From Batillaria attramentaria (lineage: Eukaryota; Mollusca; Gastropoda; Batillariidae): a DNA stretch of 64,000 nucleotides. The stretch's first letter is position 1. Each line of letters opens with the position of its first letter. Made by a program: the position numbers and the translations under genes. Under the pieces are notes generated by a model, which saw nothing but the letters and a program-made list of their open reading frames with translations, ran no database searches and had not been told where the DNA came from. This document shows, piece after piece, positions 1-41,514 of this stretch. The DNA lies in NCBI GenBank assembly GCA_018292915.2, contig JACVVK020000143.1, positions 1,222,001-1,286,000 of the forward strand, read 5' to 3'.

Positions 1-159
1 TTGACCACAGAAACTGATTTCAGAATGCAGAGTTGCACAGACCTCCTCGGGATCTTATCACATCTTACTGCGGGTTTTAGGAGGGAACTGCTTACTACAG
101 TATCAGTACATGTGGACTGATGCTGGTGTGAAATATAATAATAATATACAAATATCTGG

Positions 160-240
160 ATGCCAGCTGGGATTCGAACTCACGACCCGATCACTGGAAG
201 TCTAATGCGGCTCTACCACTCAACTCTCCCGACTCGCCAG
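160..240 (-). mobile_element. tRNA-like SINE head, minus strand
   Basis: Minus strand reads GAGTGGTAGAGCCGCATTAG ... GTGAGTTCGAATCCC, an A-box and B-box pair. No intact cloverleaf or CCA-proximal stem, so not called a tRNA gene. Remaining bases 1-160 and 540-555 show nothing recognisable. Confidence 0.55.
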
Positions 241-244
241 TAGA

Positions 245-535
245 CACTAGCAACATAATGTCCCCGTCAATCTCTTACATGCATTGACCCTCGGGGCTTC
301 TCGCCTCGTACTTCTTTCCCCTCTGCTTTGGATATGTTCAGCCCACAAAATTGAATTAAAAAACCGTGCAGTTCTAATATTTCGAAGCTTAAATTGCTGA
401 GTTGGCCTTTCGCAACTCGTCATTGTTATGTGTTCATGTCCAGTGTCTGAGCGTGGGTGTTGGGTTGAGCTCGCGGGGCTTGGAGCCAAATGGTTGGGAC
501 AAAGCACCTATATTGATGCAATTATTAATATGATG
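245..535 (+). mobile_element. Headless SINE tail
   Basis: Shares GCTGAGTTGGCC, ATGTGTTCATGTCCAGTGTC and AAGCACC with the tails of the SINEs at 1744 and 3145; the tRNA head is absent. Confidence 0.55.
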
Positions 536-554
536 ATTATATCCTGTACATAAT

Positions 555-782
555 TTCCTAACAACTTCGTTCTGCTGCTGACACTCGGAAACTCCGTGTC
601 CCTCATGTCAAGACAAAGACCTTTGGTCAGCGTAGTTATTCATACCAGGGTCCGACTTGTTGGAATGATCTCCCAGTCTCGATCAGATATGCAGACACAA
701 AACTATCTTTCAAAACAAATTTGAAAACCCACCTCTTCACAGCCTTCAACCAATAACTGTTGCCACATCTTCATTTTGCTGG

Positions 783-837
<55 letters not shown>

Positions 838-906
838 CCAGGGGCAGCCCGTGTATGATGCTGCACATCATGTGTTTTTAGTTAAATGTGTGGAGACATG
901 TCGTGT

Positions 907-948
<42 letters not shown>

Positions 949-1018
949 GCCAGGGGCAGCCCGTGTATGATGCTGCACATCATGTGTTTTTAGTTAAATG
1001 TGTGGAGACATGTCGTGT

Positions 1019-1063
<45 letters not shown>

Positions 1064-1255
1064 CCAGTGGCAGCCCGTGTATGATGCTGCACATCATGTG
1101 TTTTTAGTTAAATGTATGTGTGGAGGCATGTCGTGTGTGTTTCTGGGTGAGTGAGTGTGTGTTCTCTGTAAGGCGCCCTGAGCTCCCGCGAGAGGGAGGG
1201 CGTCTTTTAAGTACTCATTTTATTATTATTATTTATTATTATTATTATTATTATT
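555..1255 (+). mobile_element. LINE 3' end (reverse transcriptase C-terminus and 3' UTR)
   Basis: Bases 560-755 encode RKLRVPHV...SYSYQGPTCWNDLPVS and [14 protein letters not shown] then stop, the typical last ~65 residues of CR1-type ORFs. A 3' UTR with three tandem copies of a ~112-bp unit (GT run plus AGCCAGGGGCAGCCCGTG) follows, then the ATT-repeat tail at 1220-1255. Same family as 18375-18929. Confidence 0.75.
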
Positions 1256-1283
1256 ACGACCACCGGTGGTCAAGTACTCGTAC

Positions 1284-32243
<30,960 letters not shown>

Positions 32244-32380
32244 AATGACCGGAGTTATTTCGTCTGGAAGTGATCAAGGTGCAAAGCAGAACGAGAATCA
32301 ATCGTAGAAATATGCAGCCTCTGTATGAACATATTCTAGTCGCTAGATTTGCTGGACTTTATACAAGATTAGGGACACAA

Positions 32381-33674
32381 CCTTCGCCGTACGCCGTGGG
32401 TAAAAAAATACCCACACCTTCATTCAAAGTTACACAACTCTGTCAATTTTCAATGCACATCCACGAAATTTCATGACTTTGTTCATAAGGTATGCGGCTA
32501 TTTGCCCAGCAAACATTGTGTTGATTTGTTGGTAAACAAAATAGTTATTCAAAAACAAACAACGTTGTATATCCCTCGCCATACGTCGTGTGGTAAAAAA
32601 CTACCCATACTAACAAAGAAGACACCTTGCGCGCCGTACGTCGTGGGTAGTTTTTTACCCACACATCATGCGTGTGGAAACAAATGCCCCGGCACCGGCT
32701 GAGAAATTCCAGACACGTCAGCCATTTCCTCTGCTCTCCAAGAAGACCGTTCTTTGACTGATATCGCCGACAACTCTGCGTAAGTATTCTTTTTTACGCT
32801 AAGTGACCGCTTCCGTTTCCTAAGAGATGATGAAAATGTATAAAAAAAAATCTTTCTTTAGAACTTTCATTTCAATCAAAGAAATTGATGACGTTCGAAA
32901 AGTGTACAATACATGCGAACTGGTCAATACTGTTTCGCGTGGACTGATACCAGTGACGTCGTGTGATTATCAAAATGTACTTTTTCCATCGTTATATTTG
33001 TAAATACAGTAAAACCTGTTTGTCTACGTTTATAATTTGTCAGTCTAATGCCTATTACGGAGCTCTTCCCGCTATCTGGCCAGGGCTTATCAGATCCCTC
33101 GTATTTTATGTCGCCGCTGTATATGGTGTCACTGGTTGAGTGGCTCCCCTGAAAATCGTCCCAGTCTGTTCTATTACTGTGTTAGTTGTTGTAACTTCTG
33201 TTTCTCTTGAACGGCCGTGAATGTCATTTCCTATCAGTGGGGCAAGATCCGAATGTGGAAGATGGGCCGGGGTAGCTGCAAGATATGTTTATACCCTTAC
33301 TTTCCGAAGCACAATATAGAAACATGGTCAGTGAAACCATAACACACCTGCCCATCCTCCTCCCTCCCTCCGACCCTAAGCCCTTCTTCCTCCCGCACCC
33401 CTTCATCTCCCGCCCCCCCCCCCCCCTCACACACCTTTTATCCCCTGGTTTCGTGTAGTTGTTATTTCCCCCCAAAAAAACTTGATCGATTGCCCCCTCC
33501 CCCCCTTTTCTTTATCCTACCTAAACCGAGTCACTGGTCATAATAGTCTTAGACTGATCAATCGATGTCTTCTTGTCTGTTCAGTTGTGCTTGTCAGCCA
33601 ACATGGAGGACAGGCCAAATATTTTTGAAGCTCAGTTGCTTCACAAGCGCCATAACATTGCCTCCATTTGGAGA

Positions 33675-33709
<35 letters not shown>

Positions 33710-34372
33710 CGCGAATTAGCCTTTGTCGCTTGCGCGGCGTTAAGCCCTAAATAACTAATTAACTAACTAACTCTCTCTTGTGTGAGTGTGTGGTTGGGGG
33801 GGGGGGGATCAGGTGTGAAATCGATTAATTTTGTAATTGATGCGCTGTTGCAGGTGAAGGTGTTCTTAATTTTCTGGCACCAAAGCCGTCATTCCAGGCA
33901 GATAATGGTGAAGAGGGTGAGGAATCGGGTGGTGCCGTCCTGAGAGAATTAGACGATTTTACGGATGATGACGAGCCCGATGGGCTTGGAAGTTGTTTGT
34001 ATGGTAGACTTACATAGGCACATTTGGCTGCAACTTGCTGAACCTGGTAACCATCACTCTAAAAATAAAGTGCTGAAGTTCATTCAAGGTGGCGAGATTT
34101 GCGAATTATTCTGTCACCGAATAGCTTTGGCGTGCCGCTGGTATTTCCTAAAGTTTCCCTCTATGTGTGTGTGTGTGTTTCTCTCTGTCTGAGACCAAGA
34201 GAGACAGAGAACTGATTTGTCCAGAACCCAGAATTTTTATTTTATTATTTTTGCACAACAACAAAGTCAGGAATGTGTTAAACTTACTTACACAGTTACA
34301 TAACTTCCACAAAATCAGCTCCCAGAAATGAAATCAAACATCTGTGTCATCACGTAAGTCTGTCCGCGTATG

Positions 34373-34408
<36 letters not shown>

Positions 34409-34833
34409 TGTATGTGTGTCGCAAGGACAGACAGTAACAGAGACCTGTGCGTAAAGTGTCTCTCTCTCTCTCTCTCTCTCTCAACTTGAGATACGCTTAG
34501 AGTATTGACCCCAGCTGCAGGTGATATCACGGCATCAATGGACTGCTTCGCTTGAACGGTGGAAGGTATAGGTACTGCGAGTCATTTTATTCACGGAACT
34601 GTTGTTTTCTACGTATCATCAGTGAATCGTTCATATGAAAAAGCATGGGTAGTTATTTACCCACGACGTAAGGCCAGGAATAGTCGAGGAATCTGCTATA
34701 TAAAAAGCATGGGTAGTTTTTTTACCCACGATGTACGGCCAGGAATAGTAGGTGAATCGCCTATTTAGAAAGCATGGGTAGTTTTTCACCCACGACGTAC
34801 GCCGTGTAAGTTTTTAGGCGACGTACGGCGAAG
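32381..34833. mobile_element. Hairpin-rich inverted-repeat region upstream of the gene start
   Basis: Both ends carry CCTTCGCCGTACG(C/T)CG in inverted orientation. Several hairpins GTGGGTA-T(n)-TACCCAC sit near each end (32395-32415, 32590-32608, 32642-32664; 34646-34662, 34706-34728, 34766-34792). No clear target duplication, so the limits of a single element are not proven. The interior contains poly-C/poly-G, (CT)n and two weak exon-like stretches. Confidence 0.5.
33854..34017 (+). pseudogene. Exon-like acidic reading frame, unidentified
   Basis: After a TTGCAG acceptor the frame reads EGVLNFLAPKPSFQADNGEE, followed by RELDDFTDDDEPDGL, then TAG. A second exon-like piece upstream, 33603-33676, starts MEDRPNIFEAQLLHKRHN and ends at AAG|GTCTCT. 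The two do not join in phase, so they are relics or belong to different transcripts. Composition is protein-like but no family recognised. Confidence 0.25.
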
Positions 34834-34839
34834 GTTAAT

Positions 34840-37380
34840 AATGTTACCCGAAAAGGGGGGTTGGGGGCGGGGGTGGGGGGCGGGGAGATTTTACCCAAGA
34901 AAACTGCTAGAAAACTGAATGAAAGGTTGGTTAGTTTTATTCCACATCATTATTTTATTGCAGACACGCACAAAACAGACCTTTGCGTGAAATAATGAAA
35001 CGAAACCTAATTATTATTATAATAATTGAGTAATAATCGTGCTTTTAAATGCTTGTAAAAGGAAACTCATAAAAAGACTGTGAACCAACAAATGGATGGT
35101 ACCTTGAGTGTGTCTTCTTTGATCTTCAACGTTGCTATATTTTGACGCAGAGAAAGGAAACTCCGAATCTGTAAATATATAAAAAAATCAACAACAACAA
35201 CAATAACAACAAATCCGCGATCAGTGTAGTGTGTGAGCCGAAACATGGAGGCTGTCAAGGTCGCCAACTGGAAGGGAAAGTGGTGGGTTAGCAGATAGAA
35301 GAACTCATTGACTGTAGCCGTTATTGAAGAGGCAGAGAGAGCAGACAGAACACCTGATGAACCTTTCCGTCTGTTGCGTCCATTGCGGGTCGTCCCGGTG
35401 CACAACACATGCCAACCACCCACATCACGAAATACATGCTTGTGTTTGCACAGCTTAAGGGACATAAGAAACTACGTCCATTTCTTGTATCAGTTGTATG
35501 TCAACAAATGGTTCGGAGCTCTTTTTGTAGTGTCGAACAGAACGACGCGCGCTCTACTGGAACACCTTAGATACGAAAAAACAAAACCAAACCAAACAAA
35601 CAAACAAACAAACAAACAAAACGAAACGAAACGAAACGAAACGAACGAACGAACGAACGAACGAACGAACGAACGAACCAACCAACCAACCAACCAACCA
35701 ACAACTTGCTGGTGCTTTAACAGCTTTATTGGAATAATAAAAAAAAAATGTATCAAGAAACACGGTAAATTATTTATTCATTGCTTCAATCTTATTCTTA
35801 CCACTAAGCACAATTACAGTATCCCATGGGCTGGCATCAATCTTATTCTTACCACTAAGCACAATTACAGTATCCCATGGGCTGGCATCAATCTTATTCT
35901 TACCACTAAGCACAATTACAGTATCCCATGGGCTGGCATCAAGCCAGCAGAAGGGTATACGCGATACGAATATCACAAGCTGTCAGCTTGTGTTGCGGCC
36001 AATGTTAATAGAGCGTGGGGTGGCAATGCCCTCCCCTCCTCCAAGGGGGGGGGGGGGGGGGATTTGTCATCTAATTTTTCACAATGACCATGCAAAGCCA
36101 AACAGGATCACAGTACACGAAGATTACGCGGCACACAGAGTGACCACATCAAGTCTGGCAAGTGGAGGGGGAGGTAGACATCTAAACTAAACGTACACCA
36201 ACTAAATGGGTAAGAATTCGTACGTAACGTTCCAGCTTTTCTTTGCATCTGTACGCCGGATAGACACTCAGCATCTTCGTACATCTAAAGGCGTCTTATC
36301 TTATTCTGCGTTCCTCAGAGTGTTCACGTTTTTGTATGTTGACGTAATTGCCGATCAGCTAGAACATTTGCAAAATCTGGAGAGAAAACCATCGAGAATA
36401 AGCGTTATCTCTACCGAAACCCTACATCCAGTTTCTTTAAAAGCGCTTCTGGACAGTATCATAACCGTTTCAGACAACTGTAGGCCTAGTTATCGATTCG
36501 GCAAAAGTTATCAGTGAAGCAACAAGAAAAAAAAAGAGGTTATTTTACTCACGTTGTTAGTTTCAACCGGAGGCGAGGAGCGCTGTCATGCGTGCATTTT
36601 TATACGTTTGGAGGGGATGACTTTCTAGAAGCCGAAAATGAAATCTGATTGGCTGTCTCACTAGAAAGCCAGCTTAACCGTAATCCCCCCCCCCCCGCAC
36701 CCCCACCCACCCCTGCTCTTATCCATGCCTTACTTTTTGTTGACAGCCACCCTGCTATGTCTTTCTCTCCCCCCAAACACCCCCACCCCCAACCCCACCC
36801 ACCACTCCCTACCCCCACCCTACCCAACCCTTCATCTTGTCTCCAGCCCGCAGCTCTCTCTTTTCAGTGGGTTGCGCGGTGCGTTGATTGTGTTGATCAC
36901 GCCGATGGCATGAGTCATGAACTAGGGTTGTCGACACTTGCTCTGGTAACGTCTGCACTTTCAGTAGCAGTGAAGGGGGGTAATCAAAATGTACGTGAGT
37001 GTTTCCGGTGCTACCCCGCTTCCAAAGTTTCAACGATGATTGCTCTCATGAAAAGCCTTTTGTGTGAAATATACACAAGCATACATCTTTGTATTGTGGT
37101 CTCGCGTTAGTTAAAGTCGTATGGTTTATAAACTGCCCAATTCTCAGCTTCACGCAGGCAGACCAAAGTCCACTGGAAACACTGAAATTTGAAGATGGAA
37201 ACACTCGGTGCTACTGTCTGGAAACACTCTATCCTGGCAGTGCTAACGAGTTCAAGTTCAAGTTTATTCCAGAAAACCCCTTTTGAGGCACTGGAAATGT
37301 GTTGGACGTTTCAACATAATAATAAAGCAGTTGCAATCACAACATACACACAATTATAAAGTGAGAGAGAAAGAAAATGA
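34840..37380. other. Intergenic stretch without recognisable genes
   Basis: Contains AT-rich sequence, the short tandem repeats at 35.59-35.94 kb, poly-G at 36048-36060 and poly-C-rich DNA at 36685-36830. Frames here lack domain signatures and splice context. Confidence 0.6.
35787..35939. repeat. 51-bp minisatellite, 3 copies
   Basis: Three perfect units beginning CAATCTTATTCTTACCACTA. Intergenic. Preceded at 35590-35705 by tandem AAAC, GAAAC, GAAC and CAAC short repeats that grade into each other. Confidence 0.93.
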
Positions 37381-37382
37381 GA

Positions 37383-40300
37383 GACTGACTGACTGACTGA
37401 CTGACTGAAACGTTTATTTCAGGATAAAGACTTGTAGGCATGGTCTGCCTATCTTACAAGCTGTCCTGCTAATCTACGAACACTAAAAAAAATAAAGGCT
37501 AACATTACAAAAAAAAGTATACCAGGCACAAAGGGAGTAATCTAATAAGTAAGTAGAAAAAAACAAAAACAAAAAAACAAAAAACATGCAAAGATACAAA
37601 GAAGCGCAAGAAATTCAAAGGAAACACATCGGAAAATAGGTGAAGAAGTAGATAGCATGGTGTTTGAAATTGTAGTATACAACATAACTTGTAAAAAGGT
37701 AACATGTAATAGTGCCATCTGATAACGAGTAATTTAGCACGGTTCAGATATTGTTCGTGGACCTATGACTTACGTAAGTATCTGAGAAGTTGAGTTTTAA
37801 ATGAATGAAGCTTCGGGGTACATTTTAAGTATGCTGGCAACTGGTTCCATGAAAGTGACCCAGAGAATGAGAGGCTTGTTTTAAAAATGTCCAATCTAGG
37901 TAATGGTAATTGGAAGAGGCCATTTCTTGCGTTGTGTCGCTGACTTGGTTGAAAGAACGTGGTAAGATATGGAGGAGCCTTACAGTGGACTATCTTGTGC
38001 ATGAAAACACACCGGTTGAACTCAAGATGCTTGGTAAGGGGGAGAAGTTCGAGCGCTCTAAGTTGTTCTTCTGTGGGTAAGGGCCCAGGATGTAAAAGCT
38101 TTATACCACGTTTATAGAGAGAATTGATCTTTTTCAAGTGAATATCACCACATTTGTCCCAGAGGTTGGAGGCGTAATCTATATGACTTTTTATATGTGC
38201 GTGAAAGAAAACTTTGCAACTGTCGTGGCTAACTATGCGGTTAAGTTTACTTAAGAGAAAAAGATTTTTAGACAGGGTTTTACTAAGTTTTTCTAGGTGC
38301 GGCTCCCACTTCAATTGGTCGTCCACTGTAACGCCCAAAAGGCGATGCGTTGACACTTGGTGTATGGGCTCTGAGCCGAGAGATAGTTTGAGAGGTAGAG
38401 GCTTCCGCTGGTGTTTTTGGCGGGTAGTTATTAGCATGCTCTTTGTTTTGGGGACGCTGATTATGATATGATTTTGGGTACACCATTCAGATACTTCATC
38501 GAGGCTCTGCTGGAGTGTCTTGTTTATTGTTGCCTCTTTTGTGTCGGATGTGTGTAGTGTTGTGTCATCTGCAAATAACTCGCAGGACACGTTGGGACTA
38601 GATAAACAAAAAGGAAGGTCATTGATATAAAGACAAAATAAAAGAGGCCCCAAGATGGAGCCCTGAGGTACTCCATACTTAACAATCCCTTCGGATGAGA
38701 ATGTGCCATTTAAAAAGACTCTCTGTTTCCTGTGTAAGAGGAAGGATGAGAAGAATGATAATGCGCCGGACCCAATGTTGTATAACCGCAGTTTTTTCAA
38801 CAGAATGCTGTGATTCACCAAATCAAAAGCTTTCTTGAGGTCAAGAAATATTGCTCCAGATAGCTTTGACTCATTTATACCACTAAGCCACTTATCTATG
38901 ATGTGAGTGAGAGCAGTCTGGCACGAATGGCCTGGACGGAAACCTGACTGAAATGCACACAGAAGTTTATTTTCTTCGAGGAATGTGAGCAGATGTGTGT
39001 GAATGTGTCTTTCTAGGGGTTTTGAGAGAACTGATAGTATAGATATTGGACGATATTCATTTACATCGCTTAGATTTTTGTTTTTTGGTATCGGGACAAC
39101 TTTAGCGTTTTTAAGGGCCGCTGGAAATACATTATTTTGAATAGAGAGATTATAGATAAATGTCAATGACTCAATTATATATGGCAGGGACGTTTTTAGT
39201 ATTTTGCTACTGATGCCATCCAAACCACACGATTTCTTGTTTGCCATGTTCGAAATTGACTTACCAACATCTAGCACAGTCATTAATGGTATGGTAAATG
39301 GTTTACATGTAGACGTGTTGCAATGTAGTTTCAGTTGTTCTGAACAGACATAATTTTCGGGGTCGCTATCATTTTCCTGGGCTAAAGTATCTGCTACATT
39401 TAGGAAATGACTGTTAAAAGAATTGGCTGTGAGAGTATGGGGGATCATGGGAGACTGAGATTTTTTACCTTTTGTAATCATGTTAATAGCCTGCCATATT
39501 GTACGAGAGTCTTTGCCGTCAGCAATTACCTTTTCGGCTTCCAATCTCTGGGCCTTTCTAACAAGTGATTTTACGTAATTTCTTTGTTTCTTGAATTCTT
39601 GGAATTTTTTTTCTCGTTTCAAATTATCTCGGACCTCCATAGCCTGTTTAATGTCCTCTGTAAGCCATGGTGGCATTCGGGGATGTTTTACCAGCTTAGT
39701 ACGTTGTGGGGCGTGTGTGTCAAGGACACCAAGGAACAGCCTGTACCATAATGCTAGTGCTTCATCAGGATCATTGTGTTTGTACACATCATCAAATGGC
39801 ACCGTTGACAAATCATGCAGAAATGACACTTTGTTAAAACGTTTAAAGCATCGGTACAAGATGGATGTGTGCTGTTTTGGTGGTGGCTTATCACATTTGA
39901 CAGACAATGAACAGCAAACAGGATAGTGATCACTTATGGCAACAATAGGCACATGAACATTTTTCACAACGTCAGTGTTGGTGGTGTAGATGTGGTCAAT
40001 AAGGGATGAGGAAGATGATGAAACACGTGTCGGTGACTGTACGAGTTGCCTCAATCCTAAAAACGTTAAAGTGGATTTCCAGGCAGCATGCCCGGGCTTT
40101 AGCAAATCGATATTAAAGTCGCCTAGGATATGAATATCACCTTTGCGTTTATGTGCCTGATCCAGCATTGACGTAAAGTCGTCATACCAAGGAAACGTAG
40201 CGGCCGGGTTACGATAAATATAACCGATGAGAGAAGGGGATGAGTTGTTGGTTTTGACTTCCAACCATAAACTTTCTACTTTGTGTGACTCGAGATCTGT

Positions 40301-40570
40301 TCGCCTCGTGACACAGTGTTTAATTGAGTCATGTATGTATACGGCTAATCCGGTATGGCCAGGGACAGAAGCGTCTCGTCGTAGGATAGTGTAATTTTGG
40401 ATACTGATGATTTCATCACTGATATTGTCAGAAAGTCGGGTTTCTGTGAAGCCAAAAATGTGGAAAGTTGTAGGTTGATTAAGGAGCACGGAGACATCAG
40501 GGACTTTGTTGCAAAGGTGATAAACATTAAGATGTCCTATCTGTAAGTTTTGGATTTGTGTCTGTGGCAT
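37383..40570 (-). mobile_element. Jockey/CR1-group LINE, nearly complete
   Basis: The 3' end carries short GACT-type tandem repeats (37383-37407) followed by a 3' UTR shared with the LINE at 41.5 kb (TCTTACAAGCTGTCCTGCTA). An intact endonuclease/reverse transcriptase ORF is at 37763-40570. The 5' limit is unclear; sequence to about 41.1 kb may be its 5' region. Confidence 0.82.
37763..40570 (-). CDS. LINE endonuclease-reverse transcriptase, 935 aa
   Basis: Replication protein of a non-LTR retrotransposon. The N-terminal apurinic-type endonuclease shows FTETRLS, GDFNIDL, IDHIYTTN and SDHYPV (about 1-220). The reverse transcriptase core shows YRPISILSVLSKPLERHI, LDLKKAFDLVNHSILL, YGVPQGSILGPLLF and the catalytic FADD. 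A C-terminal extension ends LLRYLRKS. No stop or frameshift interrupts it, so it is coding-competent. Its protein is clearly related to the truncated element at 41829-44426. An internal piece of the same family sits at 23307-23812. Assignment to the CR1/Jockey group rests on motif style; a tree would be needed to name the clade. Confidence 0.88.
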   Translation of the reverse strand: MPQTQIQNLQIGHLNVYHLCNKVPDVSVLLNQPTTFHIFGFTETRLSDNISDEIISIQNYTILRRDASVPGHTGLAVYIHDSIKHCVTRRTDLESHKVESLWLEVKTNNSSPSLIGYIYRNPAATFPWYDDFTSMLDQAHKRKGDIHILGDFNIDLLKPGHAAWKSTLTFLGLRQLVQSPTRVSSSSSSLIDHIYTTNTDVVKNVHVPIVAISDHYPVCCSLSVKCDKPPPKQHTSILYRCFKRFNKVSFLHDLSTVPFDDVYKHNDPDEALALWYRLFLGVLDTHAPQRTKLVKHPRMPPWLTEDIKQAMEVRDNLKREKKFQEFKKQRNYVKSLVRKAQRLEAEKVIADGKDSRTIWQAINMITKGKKSQSPMIPHTLTANSFNSHFLNVADTLAQENDSDPENYVCSEQLKLHCNTSTCKPFTIPLMTVLDVGKSISNMANKKSCGLDGISSKILKTSLPYIIESLTFIYNLSIQNNVFPAALKNAKVVPIPKNKNLSDVNEYRPISILSVLSKPLERHIHTHLLTFLEENKLLCAFQSGFRPGHSCQTALTHIIDKWLSGINESKLSGAIFLDLKKAFDLVNHSILLKKLRLYNIGSGALSFFSSFLLHRKQRVFLNGTFSSEGIVKYGVPQGSILGPLLFCLYINDLPFCLSSPNVSCELFADDTTLHTSDTKEATINKTLQQSLDEVSEWCTQNHIIISVPKTKSMLITTRQKHQRKPLPLKLSLGSEPIHQVSTHRLLGVTVDDQLKWEPHLEKLSKTLSKNLFLLSKLNRIVSHDSCKVFFHAHIKSHIDYASNLWDKCGDIHLKKINSLYKRGIKLLHPGPLPTEEQLRALELLPLTKHLEFNRCVFMHKIVHCKAPPYLTTFFQPSQRHNARNGLFQLPLPRLDIFKTSLSFSGSLSWNQLPAYLKCTPKLHSFKTQLLRYLRKS

Positions 40571-41175
40571 AGTATAATATGAAATATATGCGAGTGAATA
40601 CCAGTAATCAAGCTAAATATGGCTACCAGCAAGACAAGCAAAACAAGCGAAAATCAAAATGAAAGAAGGAGGCTCTTCAAAATGACAAAAAAATCGACAA
40701 CTACACAAACAGGCAAAATGAAAGAAGGAAGCTGTTCAAAATGACCAAAAGTTCGATATCAACAAAAACAGGCAAAATGAAGATAATGTGTGATCCAACC
40801 CACGGACTAGTGTCGTACACAGGACTCTTAGACAAGAGCGTTAGTCTGTGTCTAAGCGTCAGATAGTTCTTCCGATTAGAGCACTACTATCCACAGGAGT
40901 CAGAATGTCTTGAGATATGCGTGGCGTAATTCGCACGGTTCTCTGTCCTAAACACAGTAAGTCACAGGCAGTGACACACGCAGGTTTACTGCTTCCAGTT
41001 AAACACACAATCAATGACACCAGATTCGGATTTTCACTAAGTCCACAAACGTGACCGAATATGCGTACCGAATATACGGGATCACTAGAGTCACAGAGCA
41101 ATAACAAGACACAAATTTATAAAAGCAACACCTGTCCACCATTCATGGTCCACTTTTTCAGTTTTGACTAGCATA

Positions 41176-41231
<56 letters not shown>

Positions 41232-41514
41232 AACTCAATAAGACATGAATGATTTAAGAATATGTTCCACAGCAAAGCGAATAGCTCGCTCAGTGTCTGG
41301 GCGTAGTGAAAAGTCTGACTCTGACTCGAAGTTTCCGTCACTGCTACCTGCTTTCAGTAGGTTGGTCAGGTCACTTGTACTGCGTCCAGCTCTTTGAGGA
41401 AAAGAGTTAGATCTGATGTGTGTGTCCTGCCCATTTTGCAGACGGTCCTGGCTGGGGTATCCGGGAGTATGACGGATAAGAGGCGGGGCTGCAGCATAAA
41501 GTCCTGAGAGAGAG

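Noticed and set aside
160..240. tRNA genes (also 1760-1815, 3160-3215, 19398-19467, 31395-31467, 62890-62965)
   Set aside because: They have A/B boxes but no intact cloverleaf with matching acceptor stems and are followed by repeated SINE bodies, so they are SINE heads.
32381..34833. piggyBac-type element with TTAA duplication
   Set aside because: TTAA is present only at the right end (GGTTAATA); the left flank reads ACAA, so no matching duplication.
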